Positions 35,176 to 47,570 of a DNA stretch of 64,000 bases are shown piece after piece. Source of the stretch: Hymenoscyphus infarciens (taxonomy: Eukaryota > Ascomycota > Leotiomycetes > Helotiales > Helotiaceae); assembly GCA_001414345.1 (NCBI GenBank), contig LLCB01000133.1, positions 1-64,000 of the forward strand, read 5' to 3'. Positions within the stretch are counted from its first letter, which is position 1, and each line of letters begins with the position of its first letter. The notes beneath the pieces were generated by a model, which saw only the letters and a program-made list of their open reading frames with translations, was not told the origin of the DNA and did not search any database. The position numbers were made by a program, and so were the translations under genes.

Positions 35176-37732
35176 CTAATCATCATGTAAATCACCAAGT
35201 GACTCCTCCAAGCTCATTGCGAGTCTCAACAACGCTTGATCGTATCCCGAGCCAGCTAATATAGTAACACCAAAGGGCAACGTAACATTTCGTTCCCCTT
35301 CGACCTCGCTGGACACTTCGTACGTTCCGCAAGGTATTGCAATAGCCACAAGATCAAGAACGTTTGCGAAATGAGCAAAAGCTCCTAGCTTTCCGTTTAT
35401 CCCAATCGGATCTTTACTGACCTCTTCAATCGTTGGATGGAATGGTGTTGTAGGAACCACCATAACTGTGAGAACCTTCTGCTTTGTGGTTTCGTCGTTT
35501 TGAAGAGTGAGAAGATCTTGAACGGCTCTCACATATTCAGCCTGTTTGTGCAAGTCTCGAAAGACATCGACAGCGGTGCTTTTTCGTGCCAGTGCTCCTT
35601 CGAAGACCTGTCTTGTAACTGGATGCAGTTGGTGTTTATTCTCCTCGAACCAACTGTCGTCTGGAAATATGGTAAGCCTTTCCAGGACGAAGGAACTGTT
35701 GTAAAGAAGATCGTTGGCTTTGGCGAAAGGAGTCCAGTCAAGAGATGAGAATGTGCCAATTTCGGTATTGTTCAGAACTTCGACGACTTGAGCGAATTTC
35801 CGGCGGTAGTGATCGCTGCATTGTTCAAGAGCAGCGTCTGGCGGTACCCCAAATCGGAAAGTGGTAAATTCATTGAACTCAAGCGATGGCTGAACAAGCT
35901 TAGAGAAATGATCGTGCTTATCGTAGCCTCGACATGTCTGCCAGACAGTTTCTGAATCCTCAACGGTCGATGCTAGGAAGGATACACAGTCTTGATGCCG
36001 AGAAGCTGGACATACGCCACGAGTAGAGACTGTGCCTTTGGTTGGTTTGAACCCCACAATCCCGTTGAACAGTGCTGGAACACGAATCGAACCTGCTGTA
36101 TCACTCCCAAGTGAGAAACCAACGAGTTGTTGGCCCACAGTAACAGCGCTACCGCTACTCGATCCACCAACTATGTGTGATTTGCTGAACGTTGAATGGA
36201 GTGTTCCGTATGGACTTCGACAGCCTGTCATTCCTGTTGCTAGTTGTTCCATATTCTAGTGGGCAAGTCAGTGTAAGTTTCTGTAACATGAGTAAAAGGA
36301 GTGGGATTCAGAATAAGAAGAGGGCTAGAATACGCTCGCGGTGGACATCAAAAGCGATAGTAAACACATCCCCCGCTGTTCGATCTTTCCAGTGTAGTTA
36401 GACTACTTCGGAACTTAAGTGTTCCAAAACAGTTGGGTTAGTGGTCCTAAATTGTTCCAGGTCTTTAGGATAACTTACTTGGATTATCCCAAAAAGTTGG
36501 AACAATTAGACCTAGGTAGGCAAGTACGGACCAAGATTTACTGCCACTTTTCATGTCCATCGCGAGGGAAGTACAAGTGGCAAGAGTCTTTTTACTTACA
36601 GTTTTGCCTATAAAAAGACCCCCCGCATCAATGCATCGCTGGAAAACTGGAGCAGACGTTCTCGGGTTTTTCGTCAGTACCGGGCAACCATTGGTGGTCG
36701 GTATCCCAGCAACATCAATACTGTCTTTGACACTAAAAGGGACTCCCCATAATCTCGGTCGGTTTTCAGGATTTGGCCATCGAGTAAGAAGCCCATTTGC
36801 AGCCCTCATAGAATCCCCAAGTGGTTGGAGGTGGAGCCAAACAGAAGGTTGTGTATCCCTATATGCATCAATACGCTCATAGACCGCCTCAAGAACTTGT
36901 TGGGGTTTGATACCAGCTTCATAATCCAACTGGAGGCTTGAAATATTGAGACTTGAATCCCAACGGTCCATTCCCATATCGGAGTCTTCCCAAGTGCGTA
37001 ACATACATAGCTCTTCGTAGTGGGTGTCCTGAATATTGTTTTCTGTTCTGGGAAGAGGCATAGCGAGGCCATCTTGAGCAACGAACCCCAGTTTTCGGTA
37101 CAACGAGGACGCAGTAAGAGTGCTCTCAAGATATACCGGAATGTTCTCCTTTTTCGCTCTTGATAATCCCCATTCAGTCAACAGGGTCGCTGCTCCCTGA
37201 CCTCGGAAGGATGGATGCGTGCCAACGAAAGTAAGTCCTATGCATGTTCATAAGTGAGTGCCCCTTTTTGTGAACACCGGCAGCCGGCAGAGACACGGAG
37301 TTTTTGGTGGGGAAACATAACAAAAGGAGGAGCCTCACGATAGCACGGCGTATCACCAACAACACGTTGTTTGGCAGCCTCAGCCAAATCATGATACGTA
37401 TCGAGATACTCCTGTCGCACATCCTGATGCCATTGAGCTCCAGGATGAAGTTCTTGTTGCAAGCCAGGCAAAATGGGCAAATCCCATTTTGCAAAGCTTA
37501 TGATTCGATCCTTGGTATTGGAATCTCTCACCACCAAAATTTTCTTTTTGGAATCGGCTGCATTCTCGATGGTCCGCTTCATATCATGGCTTAGAAATGA
37601 ACGCAGTGAGGTGAGACTCTCCGGGGTCGGGAATTGCACGTGGAGGAGAGGGTTGGAGTCGAACGAAATGAGATGAAGAGACGCGATGTGTTCAACGTCT
37701 GATGGAGTGGCATCAGAAATCTGGAGGACCAT
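35176..37732 (-). CDS. GNAT acetyltransferase-amidase fusion protein
   Basis: Three exons (37732-37339, 37237-36600, 36255-35176) give 703 residues. The first ~190 are a GNAT acetyltransferase: FVGTHPSFRGQGAATLL holds the acetyl-CoA motif (R143-GQGAA), and LYRKLGF closes the fold. From about 205 on is an amidase-signature domain resembling the allophanate-hydrolase group. Catalytic positions can be placed: K302 in VPFSVKDSID, S376 in GGSSSGS and S400 in DTAGSIRVPA, with the 24-residue Ser-Ser spacing seen in the family. There is no C-terminal second domain of bacterial AtzF type. Both halves share exon 2 with no stop between them, so this is a true fusion as annotated. Possible role: hydrolysis of an amide or urea-derived substrate coupled to acetyl transfer; the substrate is unknown. 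Introns are 101 and 344 nt; the long one contains a MITE. The start is the ATG at 37732. Confidence 0.85.
36335..36566 (+). mobile_element. Foldback MITE, family A, copy 3, inside amidase intron 2
   Basis: 232-bp element within the 344-nt intron (36256-36599). The left end is CTCGCGGTGGACATCAAAAG and the right end is nearly its complement (CTTTTCATGTCCATCGCGAG). The interior has TTGTTCCA.GTCTTTAGGATAA and AAGTTGGAACAA, matching the copy at 6102-6314 in the same orientation. No target duplication is evident. Without it the intron would be about 110 nt, close to the gene's other intron (101 nt). Confidence 0.82.
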
Positions 37733-38603
37733 GATAGTCTCGACCAAGGTCTGTGAGACCTCGAGTTGCTCAAGACCTCAAATCGAGGCACGCCAGGGTT
37801 CTAGACCAGAATAGAGAGACGATCGACTCGGCAGCATGTGCAATAAACGCTGCTGCCTCCCGAAGCTAACGGTTCTGCGCTACCGAATTCCCCAACAACG
37901 AAATTCAAAACTGCAGAGGCGGAGTTGCTCTATTGCAGCAAAAGGAGGTTACTCAAAGTCTTAGGATAGAACTCGATCCGTGGTGGTGATGCATATGTTG
38001 TCGGCCGAAGTTAGTTCTTCCTAGTGGTCAGCATTTGTTCGGACTGGCCACTCAGAGGCCGTAAGCGGGCCTCACTCCGCCACTTCTAGGTAAGGTCGTT
38101 TCCCGTCTATTCTTGAACACCCCCACCTCCTCATGTCAACAACCTTCACCTCGATTTGTGATCTCCGGATCTTCAACCTGCCCGCTTCCTTCTGCAGAAC
38201 ATCGACTTGGCTAATTCAACCACACTATCCAATCGACTTCAAGTTATCGAGTTGGTGGCACAGCAGACTTGCGGTAAAAGTAAGCACTGCTGGATTGCTG
38301 GATTGCTGGATTGCTGTCACCTGAAAGTTGTCTTTACCCAAATAGTTGTATGATGGTGGTGCTGCAGCCAAAGCCACACTCTAATGTGGCCTAATTTCAG
38401 CTAGCCATACGGCGAGGAAGGAATAAGACATGGCTTTTTTTTTCTAGAGACAGAGCTGGAGATACATAAGCTGGCCTTCCCACCTGGGGGCCGAAGCCTC
38501 GTTACTGAAGAAGGGGGTTGGGAGTCGAGTTTGATTCACTATTCTCTCTCCTTGCTCTGTGACCTTCTATTTAACGTACTAATTCCTTTTACCATCTTCC
38601 ATA
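37733..38603. other. Divergent promoter region, GNAT-amidase / membrane protein
   Basis: The two genes are transcribed away from each other. A GGATTGCT tandem repeat (three units, 38291-38314) and a T run at 38437-38445 are present; no gene is seen. Confidence 0.5.
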
Positions 38604-39402
38604 ATGTCAAATAACGTCACAATGTCGAACCACGCTGGTAAGGTCCCCTTTGCGGACACGCAAAGCCCAAAAGGCCCTGGTTGAAAGTTAAGAAACTAAA
38701 TACCATTCAGAAGATACACTTGTCTCGCCAGTCTCGCCTCTAGAACCTGAGCCGGTACCCATACCGTTAGCCTACGGTCGACAGATATCGTATAATCATT
38801 CAACACCTACCCCCCAAATACAAGCTCTCGCTGCACCTGCGACAACTGTTCATACAAACGAGAAGCATCAAGACATCGTCGAGACTATTGAACCCGAAGA
38901 TGAGAGTGACAAGGGGAAGGACAACGAAGATGGTTCACGGAAACTTGGCAAGAGACAAATCTCGGTCTTGATATTCCTCCGTGATAGTCGAATCTACATC
39001 CGAGTCCTCGCAATCATGATCATGATAATAAGCTTCTCCCTCATTCTTGCGGCGGTCATCAAATACGATCAAGCCAAAAAGGTGCCGGGAAACCCACTCT
39101 CCACCGTACCAGTGCCACCTCTGGGCATCACCGACTACCCTTGCCGAGTATTCACTGGCATCGCAGCTATGAACCTGGCCCTCAGCATTACGATCTTGAC
39201 TTTGTCTTATCTATCAAGCAAGGTAAAATTCATCATTCTTTCCAGGTGGAAAGTGTTGCTAACAAGTAGAACGTAGTTCCGGAAAAGTGTGAATGCTTTC
39301 AACGCAATATTTGCCATCCTCGGTGCCATTGGATTCGCAAGCTCAATGGGTGCCTGCTTCTTCCTCAAGAAACAAATCAATCTCAAAAGCGATCTCTGGT
39401 AA
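38604..39402 (+). CDS. Small predicted membrane protein
   Basis: Three exons (38604-38637, 38711-39222, 39277-39402) give 223 residues. No family recognised. The first ~95 residues are hydrophilic and Pro/Glu-rich (SPLEPEPVPIP, then IEPEDESDKGKDNEDGS). Three hydrophobic segments follow, at about 105-128 (RVLAIMIMIISFSLILAAVI), 157-182 (VFTGIAAMNLALSITILTL) and 187-210 (NAIFAILGAIGFASSMG). The first exon codes only 11 full codons plus one base. Intron 2 has a GCTAAC branch point, and only the acceptor at 39276 keeps a membrane-spanning reading frame. Consistent splicing and composition argue for a real gene of unknown function. Confidence 0.72.
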
Positions 39403-40199
39403 TTCACTCTGTGATAAGAAATAAAGGGTTCAAAGAAGCTTACAATTTTCTAGGAAATGGTCGTGCGACAATCATAAAAATGGCATTTCATCCTCCGCTC
39501 TGGACTTCAAAGCTGTCTGTCACGTCGTGGATTACGGCTGGAAGTTTGGTCTTGTTCAAGCCTCTCTTGAACTTCTTACCTTCCTTGTTTCCATCGTTGC
39601 ATTTTGCCTTTTGAAGTACTCCTATTTTGCGCGTTACGGGGTTGTGGGAAAGATATTTTGAGGAAGTTTACATGCAACCTAATCATACTTGTACTTTACC
39701 CCTTGAGTACCGGTCAATGAGATTCGGCGGAAGGGGTTATTACTTTTCGAGTTTTCAACGAAGTTACGATTTACGAGAAAGGGCTCTTTGGTTTTTCACG
39801 GGAGTGTGCTTTCAAGTTTGTGACCTTGTCCGCTGAATTTGGCACATATTTGGCAGGCGGAGAAGGAAACAATCTGGGGAATGTGAAGACAAAAAGTACT
39901 CCAACTCCAACCATTATATAGTAAAACCCTGAAATCTTTTGCTCCCCCTTCAAACCTCGCCCAACCCAGTGGAGGCACAGGATGCGAATGCTCCTAATTT
40001 CCAACCCTTGGTTTTTCACCTCAAAATGTTTTCCGTTCTTATAGTGGCCTCGTATCCGTACTGTATCAGTCCTGAAAGTCTTCTCCCTTTGTTAAGCAGG
40101 AAGCTATAACTAGTTAGCAAAGTTTTATACCATTCGTCATACTCCGAGGGTGTGCTGCCACGGCGACGGAGTTGGGGCAAGGTTTGAAGCTTCGAAGCT
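39403..40199. other. Intergenic
   Basis: 3' flank of the membrane-protein gene. Frames such as 39627-39836 show no recognisable features, and no repeat is seen. Confidence 0.4.
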
Positions 40200-41230
40200 C
40201 CAAGTATTATATAGTGTTAAAGATATACACGGTAATGCGTACCTCGTAATAGGTATTACGGATTCCGGTGTATAGTTAGACTTTCTCTCAAGAAAATCCT
40301 TTAATAAACCTTATAAACTTTAGTATCTACTAAAATAAAACATTTTCTCTCTACTTATCTTAACTCTTTAATATTATATATATCTATACTATACTAAATA
40401 GTAACATCTCTAAGTCTCCGCATAACTACAGTCCTCTTCTTCTTCTCCTTCTAGACCCCCTACCCCCTCGTATACCATGCGTAGCGCAATCGTGCCGCCA
40501 CAAGGTAGCCCGGTAAAAGGAATGATCAGCATGCGCAGCTCAGGCAGTTTTCCGACAGTAACGAGTAAGGGAAGCAAGTCTCGTATTCATCATTCCATAG
40601 AAACCAAGTCCACACGCACGAGAATAAGGTCTGGTAGTAATAGTAGGAGAAACCATAATCCTTCGGACCCAATCCGTGGGACCGGTGATGTTCTAGACCC
40701 GGCACGTCGGTTCCCCTGGGCACCTGGGCGAGAGTGGTAGATAGTATAGTTCTTAGGAAAGCAGATATTTAATAGATAAAGATTAAGAATATCTCTTTTA
40801 TAATTATAAAAGAAGGTGTAAAAGAGGTGTAGAAAAATTATAAAATCGATTTAATTATCTAGCTACGGGGATATTTCAAACCTCTTATGGTAAAGTATTA
40901 CTTCAATACATTATACAGAGCAAATCTAGAAAATATCAAGAATAGCTCTACCACGAAACTTTCGAATAACATACATAAGCCGTAGCAGGCAGGTTATTAG
41001 TCGCTACTCCAGGCTTTCCGCTAGAGCTCGGTAGGCAATTTATTAAATACTAGAAACTTAGTGCGAAGGTAGGATTAGTTATATATATTTATAATAATAG
41101 GATTTACTCTTAAGTAGCTTATTTTAAGTTAGACGTGTCCGTATTTAATATACGGAGAGTGAATCTCTGGGGATAAAACTCACCTGGTAGGCTTTTAGCC
41201 TATTTGTCGAGTTCGATAACCTCTATGAGG
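40200..41230. mobile_element. RIP-damaged repeat remnant with an unmutated island
   Basis: TA-rich, stop-filled sequence at about 40290-40430 and 40740-41160 brackets a normal-composition island (about 40440-40740). The island has an 87-codon frame (40477-40740), Arg/Ser-rich and of no known family. I could not find convincing terminal repeats. A TGTTA at 40215 and TAAC near 41215 may be worn LTR-like ends. Call rests on composition only; boundaries are approximate. Confidence 0.45.
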
Positions 41231-41959
41231 TGGGCAAGGTAGGAGTGGATGTGAGAGGGATCTGAAGTGGATGGGAAATCGTGAAGATGTCGTGTCGAAG
41301 GCGCGAAAGTCCTTGTGAGAGGGAAGGAGCGCAAGTTTTACGCTTGATTTTAGATATATGCTAGATGTCTGAGAGAAGGAGCGATAGAGAAAGTGTCATC
41401 CCCGCGCTCACTTGGTCACCATCTCTCATTGAACTGAAGTCCCCTTCTACCCAACCAATGGATGGCGAATCACCGTATACACGGGCTCAAACTGAAGAAG
41501 GCTTGGGTATATTTCAAAATTTGGTTTTCTGATTTACAATTCATCGGAATTACAATTAGGGTTATATGTTGGATCTTTCCCAAAACTAATACTTTCAAAG
41601 TATATGTACCTATGTACATACATGTATTGCCTAATATTCCCAAAACTTCCTCATAAGTTCCCACAACGCCATGCTTCCCAAAAAGTAGAGATTTCATAAT
41701 AACTTTTTAATAAATCCCATCAACAATTTTGCGCCATCCAAAAAATCAAAAACAATCTGATATGTATATCAGGGGTATATCCACCAAATGCGACCGGGGT
41801 TCTGTTCCGTTTGCCCTGTAGAAAAAAAATCATGCTCACGCCTCCCAGTCTTTATCCACGTAAAAACAAAATTACTCAAACATAAAAAAAGTTGTATCCA
41901 AAGGCAGCCAGCCAAAATTATGGTAGATACCAAGTGGGTGTTCAATGTCCACGAAATGC
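41231..41959. other. Intergenic
   Basis: 3' flank of the arrestin-like gene. No gene or repeat supported. Confidence 0.4.
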
Positions 41960-43556
41960 TCAAGATCTAGAAGAAGATGTGGGTCTTGAGACATGACTTG
42001 ATGCTGGACGTGATCCAGTTCTTGTAGAAGAGCCCTCGCCGTTATGGCGGGAGCCAGCTGGCGAATGTTCAAGGGATGGCGAATCGAGCGGAAGCAAGTC
42101 ATCGTAATCGGGGATTGGCTCGCCGTTGTATAGCTCCGTGTTTGCGTATGCAGGTGGGCTTACTGGGACATTTTCGTAGAGGGGCGGTGACTCCTCATCC
42201 CATGAGATGCCCATTCCTGCTCTTTCTGTAACGATGATATTGAAATGCATTCTAAGGACCCGAGCGGCGCCAGTTGGTGTGATCTGATTTGGCTTCTTTA
42301 AAGGTGCGAATTCCTCGGCAACAATCATCTCAACCACCAAGATATGCGATACCTCAGTTCCATCTTCGGTCTTCATATCGCAGGCTGGGTGTGCGTCTGG
42401 TCGGATACCAAATGGAAACTCGAGCTCAATTTCTCCATCTGTTGAAGAGTAATCTGCCTTCCAACCCGACTTGAGTTCGTTGGAGCCAATTGTCCGTGTA
42501 TCTTGATGCGGGACACCCTTCTTTGCTCCCTCGGCAGCGCCCGCCTTCAAAGCATGCTTCGTACATGCTGGTGAAATCTCCTTTTGTGTTTCGTCCAAAC
42601 GCCATGTTACACGCTTCAACTTCCATTGTGTCTGCGAGTTTGTGTCTTCATTTCGCTTCACCACCCCATCCATCTTCATCGCCATGGTAGATTCGCCAAT
42701 GGGGTAGATGACGTTCGGCAGGTGGCATTTTGCGGTAAGGTTGGTCGGAGGGAATATTCGGATACTATGGCGGGGTTCAGGTGAGGGGTAAATCGCACGT
42801 TTGACGTCGAGTTGGCGAGAAAATTTGAGGGACTCTCCGGTTTTTGGTACCATCACAGCCTTCAAGACATAATCGATAGTAGAGAGGGCGGCTTTCGTGG
42901 TGGCGGGGAGGTGTCCTGGGAGGAGGAAACTCCATGGGAAGTCATGCTCGCCTATGAGGGATTAGTATACTGATGATATCAGAAGCTGCAGATATTGTCT
43001 TACCTCGCTTCAGCGTTGCCGGGCCTTGGAGAAAATTCCAGGAAGTAAGCTCGGTCTCTTGGTGCAGACATTCTTGACAGTGCGCATGGAATGGCTTCTT
43101 TCGTCCCACTTGCAACTCCAATACCATCTTGAATGACTCAATAGCCATGAACTCCTCGTCGATGTTCACTTTCAGCATACCCGAGAGGAGCGCACCGGTA
43201 CTTGATGCAGCAGGGCCATAGAAAACCAGAGGCGGCGATTCGATGACGGCATTCAATCTGGCGTGATGGTTTTGTAGGGAGGTTCTGTTGCTGGTCTTGG
43301 GAGAGTGCATGCGAGGGAAGGAGAGTCGCTTGTGTGCGACACCGTCCCTGCGAGACTCGGACATCTTGACGCTTCGATCCGAATGCAAGGAGGAATTTGA
43401 CGAGGAAGGAGTACGATCGGAAATGGAGGGACGTGTTGATTGGGAGTTTGAAAGTCGCCTTTGGGGCTTCTTCGCCTCTTGTACCTCTGGAATATTTGAC
43501 GAGAGGGATCGAAAAAATGCAAACGGCGCAACCTTGTGGGCAACCTTGTGGGGCAT
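41960..43556 (-). CDS. Arrestin-related trafficking adaptor, LDB19/Art1 type
   Basis: Two exons (43556-43004 and 42951-41960) give 514 residues. A Ser/Arg-rich leader (about 1-100) precedes an arrestin-like domain: SPPLVFYGPAASSTGALLSG, a strand-rich stretch, HAHCQECLHQETELTSWNF and EHDFPWSFLLPGHLPATT, the pattern of the LDB19/Art1 family. Two PPxY motifs, PPLY (440-443) and PPAY (450-453), lie in the tail; in this family they recruit the Rsp5/Nedd4 ubiquitin ligase. The protein would mark plasma-membrane transporters for ubiquitination and endocytosis. The tail also holds DYDDLLPLDSP and a Ser/Arg-rich end (SRPASSHVSRPTSSSRS). The 52-nt intron has GTAAGA and an ACTAAT branch point. The ATG at 43556 is the first in this frame. 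Confidence 0.88.
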
Positions 43557-46500
43557 CTTTTCGATGGCACTGGCTGAATGCTAGGTCGCCGGTTTTGGAG
43601 TAGGAGCAGGTAAGCCGAGGGTTTGAGCGGCAAAAGGTCGTCGCTATTAGTTATGACGAAATCTGCAGAAAATGGGTGCCGTTTTCTGAATTTTGTGATT
43701 GAGGTTATTCCAGAGTTTTTCCTTCGTCGGCCATGAGAAATAGTCGTGGTGGCGGGTTGAGGGGTTGTTGCTGGTCTTTGAGTGGTGAGAGGTGAGAGGT
43801 GAGAGGTAGCTTCTATCACGGGTCGTTCTAGTACCTTAGTACCTTGACTTTTCTTTGTTCTTGCTTCGCAACCAAAGGGAAAACACCGCAATTTCTTTCG
43901 TTTGCATTTGGATTCGACGTGTTCTTTTCCGCCGCAGAAAAGCAGGGCCGGGCCCTCAGGTTTTATACTCTCTATTTGCTGTGACTGTTGCTGTCAATGC
44001 TGGTTAGGTTAGGGTGGAGCCAGCGGCATCGATGTCACCATTTATGGATTTGAGGTCGCGATGCTAGACTACTAGAGTAACTAGACTGCTAGACTACTAG
44101 ACTACTAGACTACTAGACTAAGACGCCTTGGCGATCACAGCAGGTGTACTGTATGGCTACAGGATGGCTCAGATCATGGAGTGGCATGTCATGTCTCTGC
44201 GCATGGGAGAGGAAGTACTCTTTTCCAGACCCCTGTTCCTCTTACGTTTAAGTGTCCCCTTTGGGCCCTTTCCAGGCACACGAAGATCCATCAAATGCAC
44301 GCCTTTCACACTCAACAACAACCCCAAGGCGAAGCGTCGTACCATCCTCGCTTGATTCAGATTTGCGTTGTTATTAACCGTCCTCCTATTACCCTCACCA
44401 ATAACCTGGGCTCAATTAGCTGACGTGATTTCGAGATATCTACTTTATCAACCCTCAACACCATCACATGAGCGCCACGAGCAACTTGGAACGCCCCAAA
44501 CTACCGAAATGCGGAGAGCAGAACCCCAAAGCCACTGAAAGCTCCCACGCAGCGTACGCGCACATGTCGACGGAAACCACGAATCCTCATCGTCTAGCAA
44601 CTACGAGTCACCGCTGGAGCTATCAAAAAACAACAACACCCCATCAAGGTGGAGCTCTCTCTCTGTTCACCGCGAGTCTGCAAGGAGACGATTATTCCTA
44701 GCTGGCCATTCCTGACTGTCGCTAGTTTGCGATCACCCTCGCCTCGAGATCCATGACCTCTCAGCCTTAAATTGGAGCTCTCCCGGCGCTGGTGGAGCAG
44801 CATTGAACTTTTCAGCCGCCCATGACTCCCTCGAAAGAATTTTCATTGGCTCGTGTTCCACTCAGTTTGGAAGTGCAATTAATTGTTGGAACTTTGAGCT
44901 CTTGGCAATTGAGTTGGAGAATTATATTGTAGCACGTCTCAAATGCTCATTATTATTCAGTCAAGACGACTTTGTCACTCCTTCGAAGGATTACTGTAGA
45001 CCCGTTTCTCATGAGCTATGAAGTCAGATTAGGCGCATGCAACAATCAGTCCACAAGGTCCTTTACTCTACAAGAAACCTACACGGAGACACCTGATCGC
45101 ACTCCGTACTCCGTGCGGAATAAGGGACAGCAATCCGTCACAATTTGATTTGTTGTGTCGTCAGGTCTCGCCATCCCCAGATTCAAACAAGGGGAAGCTT
45201 GAACTGGCAAGCCGACTTCCGATCAATTTCTCCAATGAAATCAGTAACAGGTTGGAGGCTGGCGTGGTGATACAAAATATCAAGTCGACTCGTCAACACC
45301 ACCAATTGACTTTCCTTCTGGAGTGGCGGAATAGTCATCCGCCCAAGATGCAATCCAAATCACTTTTGATGTCGACTACGTGCATTTGAAGTGCGGGGAA
45401 GCACCTCACCCAGCTTGAAGGACAAAATTGTCTCGTCCTTTCCCCGCAAATTGAGGTGCGGATGGTGTGAGGCTTTTGATATTTCTATATCTCCTCGGAG
45501 ACGGTCATGTGCTCAACGCCAGAAGTGTTACCGCATTGGGGCATCGAACCCCGGATTGGTACCTAGATTCGACACGCTTCCTTTTATGGCAACAGAAACA
45601 ACTTTGATGCAACGTCAATTTCAAAATGAAGTAATGGAATCTATTTATTCGCCATCCTTGGAGCGGGCTGCGAAATATTGAAACTCGCGCCTTGCGGGCG
45701 ACGGGCGTCACCAGTCATCTTCGACATTCGTGATCCTTCACATCGGGCACGTTTTTTTCTTTTCAAAAAATATGACAGGGTCATGGAGATCTTCCCAGGG
45801 GTCTATATAGAGCTCCACAAGCCCATAGGATCGCTGGAGCCGGCTATGAAAGGCCTTGGGGACCACGTTTCCCATTTCGAACTTTGTCTCGAAATTTGTT
45901 CCGAAGTTACTCGATCATTACTCGATTATATCCACAATTATCACGATTTTTTTGCACGGAGCTCCATCAACAAAGCACAGACATTGGTGCGCTCGACAGT
46001 AAAAATGAATTAAGCCCTTCCATGACGTTTCTAACCGACGTCTACTTAGCGTGAGCACCACAGGGCTGCTCGTGCGGCGGGAAAACCCCCGATTGGACAT
46101 CCTTCGGGATTTGAGTTGGGACGGAAAAGTTTTCGTCGGGACCTTTTTTTTGGTTTTGTGGATCTCTCTGGGAAGAATTTTGTTCCTGGCCCATCAGGGT
46201 GTCACGAACAGCTGATTTCCTTCTGATGGCTCGCGGGTAATTAGCGCAATTGACTGTTGTTCTGGATTGAAACCGCCGGAAGGTCTTCCGAGCTATGGTG
46301 TTTCGGTGGTCTCCGATGTTGCTTTTCACATTTGGGTCTCAAGCGTTATTCTTTTATGCCTGTCTACTCGAAGCAAAAGGCATCAACTTGTAGGTCAGGT
46401 ATCTTATTTCTCCCTTCAAATTGGAGAATTGCGTCTCATTTTCAAGCCGTTTTCGTACCAAAATACTTTGCAGTCATCATTACAAGCGCGCGCCAACAAG

Positions 46501-47246
46501 TAACTTCTTACTCTTTCTGCATTTCCGCTTCTTCTACACATCTGTAAATTTCCTCTTGTTTGCTAGTCTTCTGTAGCCGTCGTTTTCTGTTTCGGATAAA
46601 TCAGGAAGCTATTTATTACCTTGAATCATGTTTTTCTCTTATAACAGCAACCTTCAGGGAGAAGTCGACAAACAACAGCTTCCCGAATACGGTACATCCG
46701 TTGGGCGTCGAAGTAAGACACCATAGATATCGCGTGGGGAAACCCACCGTGGTCCCAATGGAAATGCAGAGGCTGGTGTCTCCAGTATTGTCTAGACTGC
46801 CATCCAGGTGGATACTCGTGTCTGGACTCTGGACTTTCTTACCCCTTTCTATCATGATGGGATGAGGCAATTTCTACGTGGCACACCGCTCAACCAAGGA
46901 CTCTACATCGCTAGTTTTATGCTGTAGAGTAGGATTTGAGGGGGTTATTGGGTATGGTTGTTTTATGAAATGCTAATGGAACTTACTTTAGTACTTTTTG
47001 ATACTTGTTCATCCTCATCACAAAGAAAAGGTCTCCCTTGAATATTATTACCCCTTGTCAAGCCATCAGATATCTATATCCACTTGCATCGCTTCATAAA
47101 AAAAGTGCTCTCTCCCGCAGAGCAATCAAGCTACCCACTCTTTTTCGAAAGTAATCCCGCATACAGACCCCACTTTACCATTCTCTACCTTCTATCACAC
47201 TTCTCAAACCAAGTTTTCTTCCTTGACGAGTTTGGGAAATGTAATT
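43557..47246. other. Gene-poor region
   Basis: Starts with the arrestin gene leader; a minus-strand frame (43253-43891) overlaps the gene out of frame and is a shadow. A 111-codon plus frame (45678-46013) begins only with TTG and has no known motif, so I do not call it. A TAGACTAC-type minisatellite occurs at 44064-44121. A small inverted repeat lies at 45394-45465. Confidence 0.4.
44064..44121. repeat. TAGACTAC-type minisatellite
   Basis: About six imperfect then perfect units of CTAGACTA/CTAGACTG in tandem. Confidence 0.85.
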
Positions 47247-47570
47247 ATGAGCTCTTCTACTAATATTTCACCACATCCAGTCAGACTCGCTAGTTATCTA
47301 ACCCGCCTTCTCCGACCTTCTTCCCTCACTCATAGGCAAAGTACTATTTCCTCCCCCTCCAAGTTTAGAGCCTTGCACGTCAACGATTCAAGAGCCCCTT
47401 TGCAATCACCGCAGGTACGCTCTCGGATCACTCATAGTACTGCACTATTGTAGCTTCTCTAGTTCACCAAATTTCCCGTCGTTGTGATGCGTTCCTTTTT
47501 GAGCCAATCAGGGGAAGTATTCGAACTCCAGCGAAGGTTCGAGGAAAGGTTCATATTCTTTTATATCTGA
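47247..47570 (+). CDS. Possible small gene of unknown function
   Basis: Tentative. The ATG at 47247 opens a 56-codon frame (starting MSSSTNISPHPVRLASYLTR), rich in Ser, Arg and Leu with few acidic residues, like a mitochondrial presequence. GTACGC at 47415 and CTAG at 47461-47462 could bound a 48-nt intron; the frame then continues (KFPVVVMRSFLSQSGEVFEL) to TGA at 47568-47570, 91 residues in all. A pyrimidine-rich stretch just upstream resembles a fungal transcription start. No family recognised; the intron is inferred from frame alone. Confidence 0.22.

Noticed and set aside
43253..43891. 212-codon frame on minus
   Set aside because: Overlaps the arrestin gene in another frame; a shadow of its Ser/Arg-rich leader.
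45541..45551. GGTTCGATGCC on minus, resembling a tRNA B box
   Set aside because: No matching A box or acceptor stem at tRNA spacing; T stem pairs at only four of five positions.
45678..46013. 111-codon plus frame with helical look
   Set aside because: Begins only with TTG, has no family motif and no splice context; kept as a note only.
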